Shown here: one piece after another, positions 54,554-64,000 of the stretch
Layout: every line of letters begins with the position of its first letter
Position numbering within the stretch: the stretch's first letter is position 1
Assembly (NCBI GenBank): GCA_963853835.1
Contig: OY970824.1
Coordinates: 78,130,372 to 78,194,371, forward strand
Direction: 5' to 3'
DNA: 64,000 nucleotides
Source: Calendula officinalis
Taxonomy: Eukaryota > Streptophyta > Magnoliopsida > Asterales > Asteraceae
The notes under the pieces: generated by a model
Database searches by the model: none
What the model saw: only the letters and a program-made list of their open reading frames with translations
What the model was told of the DNA's origin: nothing
Translations under genes and position numbers: made by a program

Positions 54554-57381
54554 ACCCACTCAACTATTATTATCATTTGTTTATTGATCATATATTCTTG
54601 AAGAATATTACATCATTCTTTATTTCATGTTACATGATAAATAGGTTCATGAATTCGAATTTTGTCATAAATAATACATACTTATAGAAAAATTAGTGTT
54701 TGTATATTGGTTTCCAAGCTTTCAAAAGTATGGTATCTGAGTCAGTATATCACTCAGAACGTGCCTTATGTCACTGCGTCAATATATCGTTTCTGTCACC
54801 CACTTTCCGGGTTTTTAAATCCCGGATACTCACCAAATTAATTATAACTTTCCGGGTGAGTAGAGTAAATAAGTCGGATGGGTGGGTACGGGTGTGGTTA
54901 GTTTCCTAGATGTAAAAACCCAGAAAGTGGGTGATAGAAATGGTACACCGTACACTGACGCAATGACACGTAGCATATTCCCAGTGCAATTTGGTGTTTA
55001 AAATCCCGATACCATTCGTTTAAAAGGCCGAAAACACTCATCATAAAAAACGCTAATTGCTTTGAAAATTTTATTAATTTTAACAAAAGTTCCATAAATT
55101 CTACGAGTACCTATTATAAGAACCATATGAGAATGGCGGTCTTCATGTGAGTGTAGTTTATTTCATGTTCCATAAATTCGACGAGTACCTATTGTAATCT
55201 CATGTGATATTGACGGATGTTTATATGATCATTCCTATTTTCCCCTTGAACAATTATGTGCATGGTTGGATATACGTTTTCAAAGTTATACATATTAATT
55301 AGACTACAAACTAGAGTTAAAATTATGTTAAAGACATTTTTGTATTTTTAATATCATTTTAACATACATTTGAAATTTGAAATTACGTATCATCACTTGT
55401 ATAACATTCCTTTAAAATTCTTTTGGGATCTACAAAAAAGTATCACAAACCAATAATAATCATAGAAATTAAAAACCACATTTAACGACACGCCATGGGG
55501 ATGGGGTCCGGCTTTTGGCTGATGATTGGTGCAAGGTTGGTATGGGCTGACGGCGTTAAAGAGCATTTGGCGATAGCCTATAACCGGCTCATACCAAGTG
55601 GTCTAAGGCGTTTAAGTCCAAAAACCATTCACTTGATCTGTGCCCAACTTTATTATACAAGAGCCAACATGGCCCGTACGAGGGCTTCGTTTATGATAAG
55701 AAGTTCTTGTTAATACTTGCCCAGTTTGGTCAACTGAAAAAACAAAGATTTATAAACTTTAAAGGCGCAAAATTTGCAATTAAAATAAGACACAAAGGCC
55801 TAAAAAGAATAGTAAAAGGTTGGGAATACACTAAATCATCCAATTAATAACCATTATATGCATTGATATATCATAATTGAACCAATATTATTTTGTAGGC
55901 TCATTATACAATTGAACAATGGTCAAACGTAGTCATTTGAGGCAAAATAACAAAAACTTCTCATACATATAATCAAATAGGTTAATTGATATAACAATTA
56001 AACGACAATTTCATACATTTCATACGTATCAATTATCATACAATTGGTATGAATTTCATACATTTTCAAAAGAATATATAAAACTACATACATTTACAAA
56101 AGAATATGTAGATTAACATACATTTGCATACACCAATTAAACAACAATTTCATTAAAAAAACGAACACGGTAGCACATGAGTTTATAACAACAATGTATG
56201 AATGACTTTTCAAATGCAAATAGAAAGACATTAATTATGAAGTTTCATGTAATAATTTTTCATTAAACACTACATGAAAAGAATTGTGAAAACATAATGG
56301 GATTAAGATAATCTTACTTGCATATGATAAATCTGTGAGCTCAATTGAACTCGAAAACATAATGAACTAAAAAGGCGAAAGTGTAATGGAGTTAAGGGCG
56401 TAAGAATGACCGAGACTATCGATTGGAAATCTCAAAGCAATTGACCAAAATGAAAAATATAATAGAATTGATATACGATTACAGGGACTGTATAACAGTT
56501 TGACATACATACACAATCCAACCAAAATAATGTTTTTTCTTGCAATTGGAACGAATATCTCTTTCAAATGTTTTTTATGACATAACATGGAATTTAAGGG
56601 AACACTTTGAGATTTTTAGTTTGCATGGATAGCCGACAAATTTAGTACTTATAAATTGAAGGACACTGATCTGATGCAAATAAAATGCAAAATGGTATGT
56701 AAACTTGTTTTGAACATCAAGCAAAGCCTGGAATTAGGCATTGACATCGAAATCCTTCACCTTTGCATTTGTAGATGAATTTTTTATTCCTCATTTCTGA
56801 AACTAACTGTAACAATGATCATTGAATTGACTTTGAATATAAATTGTGCTGACATGAAGATTGTAAAAAAAGAAGGAATTTTGAAATACCTGTAATTCTG
56901 AACGATTTTCTGTGTCAACTTCTTTTGTTAATGGCGATTGCTACATTGCAAGGATTAACGAAACAAAATGTCAATGAGTGATTTTGGAGGAAGAATATGA
57001 GTTTTATAGGTTAAATTAGAATGTTAATCGACGCCATGGTGAAGAAGGCAACGAAAGGATGCGTTGAAGGGAATGTGAAGTGTATATACAATAAGCGTTA
57101 ATAAATGCAACATCAATACACCATAACAAATGCAACATTAATAAATGCAACATATATACACCATAATAAATGCAACAGCGGACATGAAACTCAATTTTTT
57201 ATTATACGGGGCAACATGGCCCGTGCGATGCACGAGCTTTGTTCATGATAAATAGTTTTTGCTAACATAACATTACACATTGTATTGGTGTTACGGACAA
57301 AGTACCTAAAGCATGATCGCTAAAATGTTTGACTTTGATTGCGGGTACGCTAATAAATAAGAAAATTGTGTCGGAGGAAAT
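54554..57381. other. Intergenic, repeat-rich spacer
   Basis: Between the CML gene and retroelement C. It holds a long inverted repeat (54769-54968), a short direct repeat (55092-55117 and 55170-55195), a related pair of sequences at 55655-55712 and 57205-57263, ATACATTT-rich DNA at 55990-56130, and short tandem AAATGCAACAT repeats at 57100-57178. No gene could be supported. Confidence 0.5.
54769..54968. repeat. Inverted repeat, possible MITE
   Basis: Arms of about 50 bp: TGTCACTGCGTCA ... CACCCACTTTCCGGG at the left, with the complement (CCAGAAAGTGGGTG ... TGACGCAATGACA) at the right. No clear target duplication was found. Confidence 0.6.
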
Positions 57382-57569
57382 TGTAACGACCGTAATTTTA
57401 CGTTTTTCATTTCGTGTAATTTATTCGGGATTTATGTGAATTTTCGTTATTTATGTTAGTTTTCATTTCGGTTTGTGTTTTATCGAATGATTGAATGTTT
57501 GGGACTTGGTATAACCAAGTATGCGTCAAAACTTGGATGGAAACAAGTTTAAAGGCCAAGAATCTGACA

Positions 57570-57785
57570 GGAACAGCCCTCGCGGCGCGAGGTAGGCGCG
57601 AGCCAGACGCGAGAGCGAACAGTAGGTTCAGAGCTCAGTCGCGAGTCTCTCGCGCCGATCTCGCGTTGAGATTCGCGGCGCGAGCCAGGCGCGAGCGGGG
57701 CGCGAGTTGGGTGTTCCTGCGGCGACCAAGAGGACAACCCGCGTCGCCTCGCGGCGCGAGGCAAACGCGAGCGGGGCGCGAGGTC
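57570..57785 (+). repeat. CpG-dense GGCGCGAG/CGCGAGC array in the LTR promoter
   Basis: Many copies of CGCGAG, GGCGCGAG and the complements CTCGCG and CTCGCGCC within about 215 bp, in an otherwise AT-rich window, ending 10 bp before the TATA box. Confidence 0.8.
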
Positions 57786-57794
57786 TGTCTGGAG

Positions 57795-57802
57795 TATATA
57801 AA
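57795..57802 (+). promoter_or_regulatory. TATA box of LTR C
   Basis: TATATAAA, the clearest of the three LTR families' promoter signals. Transcription is expected to start about 30 bp downstream. Confidence 0.75.
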
Positions 57803-58547
57803 GTTGTGTAGAAGCTAGGGCTCATAACACCTACGAACCCTAGACTTATAGCAGCCGTTTTTGAGAGCATTTGGGCGGTTTTTGGAGCTAAGGAGCTCAA
57901 ATCTTCATCTTCTTGAAGGATTTAAGCATCAAGGGTAAGAATTCTTGCTTATTTCACTTAGTTACCTTCATTTTGAGCTTGGTATGGGTAACAATGGTGG
58001 TTTTGGGAACCCACCATATCATCTTTGGGGAAGATGAACTTTCATGAGTGTAAAACACTCCTTGTGGAATTGTAATCAATGTGTACAAGTTAGATTTGGG
58101 ATTGATGATGGAAAATCTTGAACTAGGGTTTGAGATTTCCACCAAGTTGTATGAACTTGGTGTTGGGAATGTTTAGATGGATTACTTAGTAGCTAGTCAT
58201 GGATTATAACTAGATTTTGTATTGATATTGATGTTAGGTCAAGAAGACCTTGAGATTGGAAGTACTTCCTCAATTTGGAAGTAAGGATTGTGTTGTTGAA
58301 CACAATTGTTGGATAGCATTGCTAAGGTGAGTACATGTGATCTTTTATGAGTACATAGGAAAATGATTTCAATGACTAAAATGATTTAAAAGAGTCTTTA
58401 TTGAATAAACGTTTTGATAAAGAAATTGATTGTAATGTTTATATGCCATGAAATGATTTGTGACATTGACCCGTTAAATTGATGATTGAATTGGAGCTAA
58501 GGCTCATGTTGATGACCAATTATGTGTTAGTCAAATTATCCGGAAAC

Positions 58548-58770
58548 GATAACCCATTCGTGGGGGAGTAGAGATTACTACTTGGGGCGGTACCTCCCTG
58601 CGCAAGAGTAGTACATCTAAGTGAACGATAACCCGAAATTCGGGGGACTATGATAACCCGATAAAAAGGGGGATTACGATAACCCGCGGGACGGGGGAGT
58701 GATGATCTCGGTAAGTTTGGGAGAACCCCAATTACCATAAGATCTTTTGATGATAACCCACATCGGGGGA
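58548..58770 (+). repeat. Hairpin array in LTR C (GATAACCC ... GGGGGA units)
   Basis: GATAACCC occurs at 58548, 58626, 58652, 58678 and 58752, each followed within about 20 nt by GGGGGA or GGGGGGA-like G runs that can pair with the CCC. The middle three are spaced exactly 26 bp. CCCGAAATTCGGG is a perfect 6-bp stem. Confidence 0.75.
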
Positions 58771-59200
58771 GTTGCTTCGGGACGACCCGTTGCGTATGTG
58801 TGAGCTTAGGGCAAGCTCGAGATTAGGTTGGACTTATGTGCAATTTGATGATCATTTTACTATTATTACCCAATTGCATTTAATTATGACCGGGTCTAAA
58901 ACCCATGTTTCTCACGAGACAATTTTGTCTCACGTACTACGTTTTCCTTTATGTCTATGTACTCAGGTTCGGGAGCTAAAGATTAGGCGGCCCGTAGTGA
59001 TAGCGTTTGGATGATTGGCTCGGTGTACCATTTGATTCCCTAGACTATTGTTTATGATATGTATTGTAACACCGGTTTTGATACCTTCCAATTATTCCAA
59101 ATGTTTGTTTAATTCACTTTTCGGATATTATGGATTTTTAAGTATTAAACTTATTATTTTAAAAGTTTAAATTGTTTTGAAAAATCGGTGTGTTACAACT

Positions 59201-59212
59201 TGGTATCAGAGC
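59201..59212 (+). promoter_or_regulatory. Primer binding site of element C (tRNA-iMet)
   Basis: TGGTATCAGAGC three bases after the LTR end, complementary to initiator tRNA-Met. Confidence 0.9.
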
Positions 59213-59419
59213 ATTAGTCTAAGTGAATTAGGTTGGTTACCCACCCTAGACTTAGACTTTGCTTTTGGGACATTATGTTCTATAGGAAGTTAGGTTGACC
59301 TTTAAGGATTAGGGTTGACCACTGAGGGAATTGTTTTAATTCGAGCTATTCTTATGTTTAATTTTGACTTTTAGTCAACTTGCTGGATTCTAATTGGGTT
59401 GACATCTTATTATAGTAAG

Positions 59420-62400
59420 ATGAATAGAACGAGAAGTGGTCGATTGTTGGATGGGGAACAAGCCTCGAATTTGAATCAAGATGGGAATGGATTGGCCAAC
59501 TCGGGTATCGGGAATAACCATACTCCGGTAACAATGGAGGCCATTCAATCCATGCTCACTAATATGAGAAATGTGATGCAACAAGATGTTAACCGGATCA
59601 TAAATGATCGGTTGAACTTAGGAGATGATGAGGAGGAGAGGGAGGAAGGTGAAGATTCCCCTCAACTCACTAAGACTAAGTCAACGGGGAACACCAACCC
59701 GACCGAGAAATCCTCCAATGGGGAAAGTGGTGAAGAGAGAAAGATTGAACGTGAAGGATGTTCATACAAGACATTCCTTGCATGCCGACCCGACTTCTAT
59801 CTCGGGAGTACGGAACCGAAAGTGACGGTTCGATGGATTCGAGAAACGGAACGTGTGCTTGAAAGTAGCAAGTGCAAAGAGGAAGACATGGTGACTTATG
59901 CCTCACGTTTGTTTAAAGATGATGCTCTTACATGGTGGGACACCGTGTATGAAACTTTGGGAAAGAAAGCCATTTACAAGATGTCGTGGGATGAGTTCAC
60001 TAGAAGACTCAAGGAGAAGTATTGTCCCGAGAGGGAATTGGAAGAGTTGTTGGAAGAGTTCTTGCACTTCAAGAAAGGCAATTTGACCTTGGATGAGTAT
60101 ACCAAGAAGTTCACGGGTTATCTCCCGTTTGTGTCAAGTACTTACCCAACCGAACGTAGTCGTGTGGTTCGGTTTGCTAATGGGTTACCATGGGAGTATG
60201 AGCTCGAAGTGAAGAGGGCAACCACTCTTGATGAGGCGATCAATGTCACCCGAAGTGTTGAGAAAGTTAGTAAGAGGAGAGTTCAAGAGAGATCGGTTGG
60301 TATTGAGAAAAGGAAGTTTGAAAGTTTTTCGGGCCCATTAAAGAAAGGAAGGTTTACCCCAAGCGGGTCAAAGCAAGGAAGCGGTGGTGGCTATGCAAAA
60401 TGTGTGAAGTGTGGCAAGACACACCAAGGAGAATGCAAGCTTGAAACGGGGAGTTGTTTCAAATGTGGGAGGTTTGGCCACAAGGCTAGAGATTGTAAGG
60501 CCAAGAGCCTAGATGAGGTTGAATGTTTCTCATGTCATGAGAAAGGGCATTATAGCAATGTTTGCCCGAAGAAAGGAACCGAAACGTTGGTGTCAACCGC
60601 TCACAAGAAACCGGAGCCGATGAAGGTCAAAGGTCGTGCCTTTCAACTCACACGTGAAGAAGCCAAGGAGACACATGATGTCGTCTCAGGTACCTTATTC
60701 ATAAACTCCATACCCACTTATGTATTGATTGATTCGGGTTCTACTTATTCTTTTGTATCGCATGAATTTGGTGCTAAGTTTAAGGTTCCTCTAGAGTTAC
60801 TTGATGATTTGTATGAAATAGAAGTAGCCGATGGGAAAACCTCTATGGTTCAACATGTCTATAGAAATTGTGAGTTAGAAATCGACAACAAGAAGTTTAA
60901 GGTTGATTTGATGCCCATGGGAATTAAGGCTTTTGATGTAATTATCGGGATGGATTGGTTGGGAATCCACCAAGCCAAGATTTTATGTGGAAGGAAACTA
61001 GTGTCGATTAAATCTCCCGAAAATGAAAAGGTGTACATCTATAGGGAAAAGAGGCATCGTATGCCAAACTTGTTAACCGTAATTAAGGCAAGAAAATGTT
61101 TAGCGAAAGGTTGTGCATCATTTATAGCATATGTCCTAGATGGAAGAAAAGAAAAGAAGACGGTTGAGAATGTAAAGATTATTCGAGATTTTCCCGAAGT
61201 TTTTCCCGATGACTTGCCCGGTTTGCCACAAGAGAGACAAGTCGAGTTTCGTATTGATTTAGTCCCGGGGGCGACGCCAATTGCCCGAGCCCCGTATCGT
61301 CTGGCTCCCACCGAAATGAGAGAGTTGATGGCTCAACTTCAAGATTTACTCGATAAGGGTTTTATCCGTCCTAGTTCGTCACCATGGGGTGCACCGGTTC
61401 TATTTGTGAAGAAGAAAGATGGGTCGATGAGGATGTGTATTGACTACCGAGAACTTAACAAGATGACGATTAAGAACCGATATCCTTTGCCAAGGATAGA
61501 TGATTTATTTGATCAACTTCAAGGAGCCGATTATTTCTCCAAGATTGATTTGAGATCGGGTTACCATCAAGTTCGTGTTAAAGAAGGTGATACCGAGAAG
61601 ACGGCCTTTAGAACTCGTTATGGGCAATATGAATTTCTAGTTATGCCATTCGGTCTGACGAATGACCCGGCTATTTTTATGGATCTCATGAATAGGGTTT
61701 GTAAACCTTTTCTCGATAAATTTCTCATAGTATTTATTGATGATATTCTTATTTTCTCCAAAACCGAAGAAGAACATGAAGACCATTTGAGGCAAACTCT
61801 AGAAGTGTTGAAACGGGAAAAATTGTATGCTAAATTCTCCAAATGTGAATTTTGGTTGCGGGAAGTGCAATTTCTTGGTCATGTAGTATCTCGAAGCGGG
61901 ATAAAATTTGACCCGTCTAAAATTGAAGCGGTGAAGAATTGGGAAGCACCGAAGACTCCAACCGAAGTTAGAAGTTTTCTTGGGTTAGCCGGTTATTACC
62001 GAAGGTTTATAGAAGATTTTTCCCGAGTGGCGGTCCCACTCAATAGGTTAACGAGAAAAGACGTGAAGTTTGATTGGGGGGAGAAGCAAGAGAGTGCTTT
62101 TGCCTTGTTAAAAGAAAAGTTGTGCAATGCACCGATCCTCACTCTACCCGACGGTATGGAAGATTTCGTGGTGTATAGCGACGCCTCAAATAAAGGTCTC
62201 GGTTGTGTTTTAATGCAAAGAGGTAAAGTGATAGCTTATGCTTCAAGACAATTGAAGAATGCGGAAGAAAGGTATACAACTCACGATTTAGAGTTGGCGG
62301 CGATTATTTTTGCCTTGAAGATTTGGAGACATTACTTGTACGGTACAAGGTGTATTTTGTACACGGATCACAAAAGTCTCAAGTACGTGTTCACACAAAA

Positions 62401-64000
62401 AGACTTGAATATGAGACAAAGAAGGTGGATCGAGTTGATTAGTGACTACGATTGTGAGATCGTTTATCACGAGGGAAAGGCTAATGTGGTAGCCGACGCC
62501 TTGAGTAGAAAAGTTTATGAAAAGCCGGTTAAGGCTAAGTTGATGCGGATTGATGTAGTGACTAGCTTTATTGAAAGTATAAAAACCGCACAAAGGGAAG
62601 TGATGGGAAAAGACGAGTATAGACAAGAGAGGTTAGGAAAGAATCAAGTATTTGAAGAAAATGTTCAAGGGCTAAAAACCGTAAATGGTCGAATTTGGGT
62701 CCCGAAATTCGGTGGAAACCGAAAAGTGTTGTTGAATGATGCTCACAAGTCTAAGTATTCGATTCATCCCGGTAGTACAAAAACTTATCAAGACTTGAAG
62801 AAAATTTATTGGTGGCCCGGGATGAAGTCGAGGGTAGCAAAGTTCATATCAAAATGTACCACGTGTGCACAAGTGAAAGCCGAGCACCAAGTGCCTTATG
62901 GTGTTGCACAATCGTTACAAGTGCCGGCTGGGAAATGGAATGACATCACAATGGATTTCATTGTTGGTCTCCCAAAGACTAGTAGAAATCATGATGCTAT
63001 ATGGGTGATTGTTGATAGGTTAACGAAAAGTGCGTTATTCCTAGCTATTAGGGAAACCATGCCACTCGAGAAGTTGGCAAAATTGTATGTTGATGAAGTT
63101 GTCCGTTTGCATGGGGTACCATTGTCAATTGTGTCCGATCGGGATGCAAGGTTTACCTCGAGATTTTGGAGATCACTCCAAGAAGAGTTGGGGACAAAGT
63201 TGAGGTTGAGCACGGCTTACCATCCGCAAACCGATGGTCAAAGTGAGAGAACGATCCAAACGGTTGAAGATATGTTGAGGTCGTGTGTTTTGGATTTTGG
63301 TGGTAAATGGGATGAACATTTACCGTTAGTTGAATTTTCGTATAACAATAGTTATCACTCGACCATTAAGATGCCACCGTTTGAGGCTTTATATGGGAGG
63401 AAATGTAGGACGCCTTCTTGTTGGTTAGAGGCGGGTGAGACGAGACTCACGGGTCCCGAGATTGTAAAAATAACAAATGAGAAAATTGGAATAATTCAAA
63501 GGAATATGAAAGTGGCACAAGATCGCCAAAAGAGCTATTCGGGTTTGAAAAAGCGACCTTACGATTTAAATGTCGGTGATATGGTGATGTTGAAGGTGTC
63601 GCCTTGGAAAGGCGTGATGAGATTTGGAAAGAAGGGCAAATTGAGCCCAAGGTATGTAGGCCCGTTTAGGATCTTGAAACGGTCGGCTTACAAGCATTTA
63701 AGTTAGAACTTCCACCCGAGTTGCAAGGTGTCCATGACACCTTCCATGTTAGTAATTTGAAGAAATTTGTGGGTGAAGTGGAGAATATTATCCCACTCCA
63801 AGATTTGAGGGTCGATGCACCCAACCGGTTGATTGAAGAGCCCGAGGCCATACTGGAGGCCCAAACAAAGAAATTGAGAAACAAAGAGATTGAGCTAGTG
63901 TTGGTCAAGTGGAAGCATTCCCTTGGGCCAAATTTGACTTGGGAAGTCAAAGATGAGATGAAGAAACGCTACCCGAATTTTGTAGATTATGAGACGATTC
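59420..64000 (+). pseudogene. Gag-Pol polyprotein of element C, frameshifted near the chromodomain
   Basis: From ATG 59420 (MNRTRSGRLLDG) the frame is open for about 1,428 codons to a stop at 63704-63706. It covers Gag (VTVRWIRETERVLES), CCHC knuckles (CFKCGRFGHKARDC, CFSCHEKGHYSNVC), protease (IDSGSTYSF), RT (FIDDILIFS), RNase H (YSDASNKGLG) and integrase (HPGSTKTYQDL, SDRDARFTS). At about 63681 one base is missing relative to element B. The homologous frame, including the chromodomain (LVLVKWKHSLGPNLTWE), continues out of frame to the end of the window. In the RT, the conserved LTNAP of element B is LTNDP here. The copy is probably recent but no longer makes the full product. Confidence 0.9.

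Larger units (their letters stand above)
57382..59197 (+). repeat. 5' LTR of element C
   Basis: 1,816 bp. It shows a CpG-rich array of GCGCGAG-type motifs (57570-57785), then TATATAAA at 57795-57802, a hairpin array at 58548-58770, two conserved hairpins at 58892-58904 and 58916-58931, and the terminal GTTACA. Confidence 0.93.
57382..64000 (+). mobile_element. Ty3/gypsy chromodomain retrotransposon C (3' end outside the window)
   Basis: 5' LTR 57382-59197 (TGTAACGACC to GTTACA), primer site TGGTATCAGAGC at 59201-59212, and a polyprotein from 59420 that runs to the end of the window. It is related to element B in all domains but has its own LTR sequence and opposite orientation. The five bases before the LTR are GAAAT; the matching duplication would be beyond the window. 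Confidence 0.93.

Noticed and set aside
55495..55713. 72-codon open frame with a start codon in good context
   Set aside because: No family recognised, no conserved motif, and it ends within a repeat-like sequence.
57495..57818. Arg/Ala-rich open frames on both strands
   Set aside because: They arise from the CpG-dense GCGCGAG array in the LTR promoter, where stop codons are rare; not a protein.

Overview
The window is nuclear DNA of a flowering plant, almost certainly a eudicot. The evidence is split genes with plant-type GT-AG introns, plant-only families (GNOM-type ARF-GEF, class II PHO1, MIXTA-type MYB, P-class PPR), AT-rich intergenic DNA, many Stowaway- and hAT-like MITEs, and Ty3/gypsy chromodomain retrotransposons with an initiator-Met primer site. 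The LTR and MITE style suggests an asterid, perhaps Asteraceae, but this is an impression only.

Layout. 1-1806 is the 3' part of a GNOM/GNL1-type ARF-GEF. A tRNA-Ala(TGC) lies at 2743-2815, followed by two MITEs. 4286-5126 is a PLDRP1-like pseudogene with several frameshifts. 6104-7444 (minus) is a complete four-exon p24-delta gene, head-to-head with a tandem pair of PHO1-like SPX/EXS genes. The first PHO1 (8137-13175) has 11 exons and one frameshift in exon 1. The second (14475-20430) is clearly a pseudogene with two stops and an 11-bp deletion. 22614-24249 (minus) is a MIXTA-like R2R3-MYB. 24419-40389 is a nested retrotransposon block: an older element A that keeps only gag, with a young, apparently intact Ty3/gypsy element B (26992-35596) inserted in it. 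43901-47449 (minus) is an intronless PPR gene. 49281-53599 is a Helitron (minus) with a damaged PIF1-type helicase and a set of duplicated, phase-0 small exons. 53999-54553 encodes a two-EF-hand CML45/46-like protein. 57382-64000 is the 5' LTR and most of the polyprotein of a third gypsy element, C, which runs off the window.

The single-copy genes are unrelated in pathway: membrane traffic (ARF-GEF, p24), phosphate export or signalling (PHO1), epidermal differentiation (MYB), organelle RNA processing (PPR) and calcium signalling (CML). Their order nevertheless resembles, from memory, conserved plant gene neighbourhoods: p24-delta next to PHO1, MYB16 next to a PPR, and GNL1/PLDRP1/CML46 together. 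The block therefore looks like old conserved synteny swollen by transposons.

Most interesting points: (1) all three gypsy LTR families carry an array of short hairpins at the same place, about 750-1000 nt downstream of a TATA-like site, with different sequences but the same architecture; in A the hairpins share a loop and a bulged C while their stems co-vary. (2) The 3' LTR of element A points into the MYB gene and ends 169 bp before its start codon. (3) The Helitron contains three phase-0 duplicated exons in front of its helicase. (4) The PHO1 pseudogene lacks exactly one intron that its tandem sister has.
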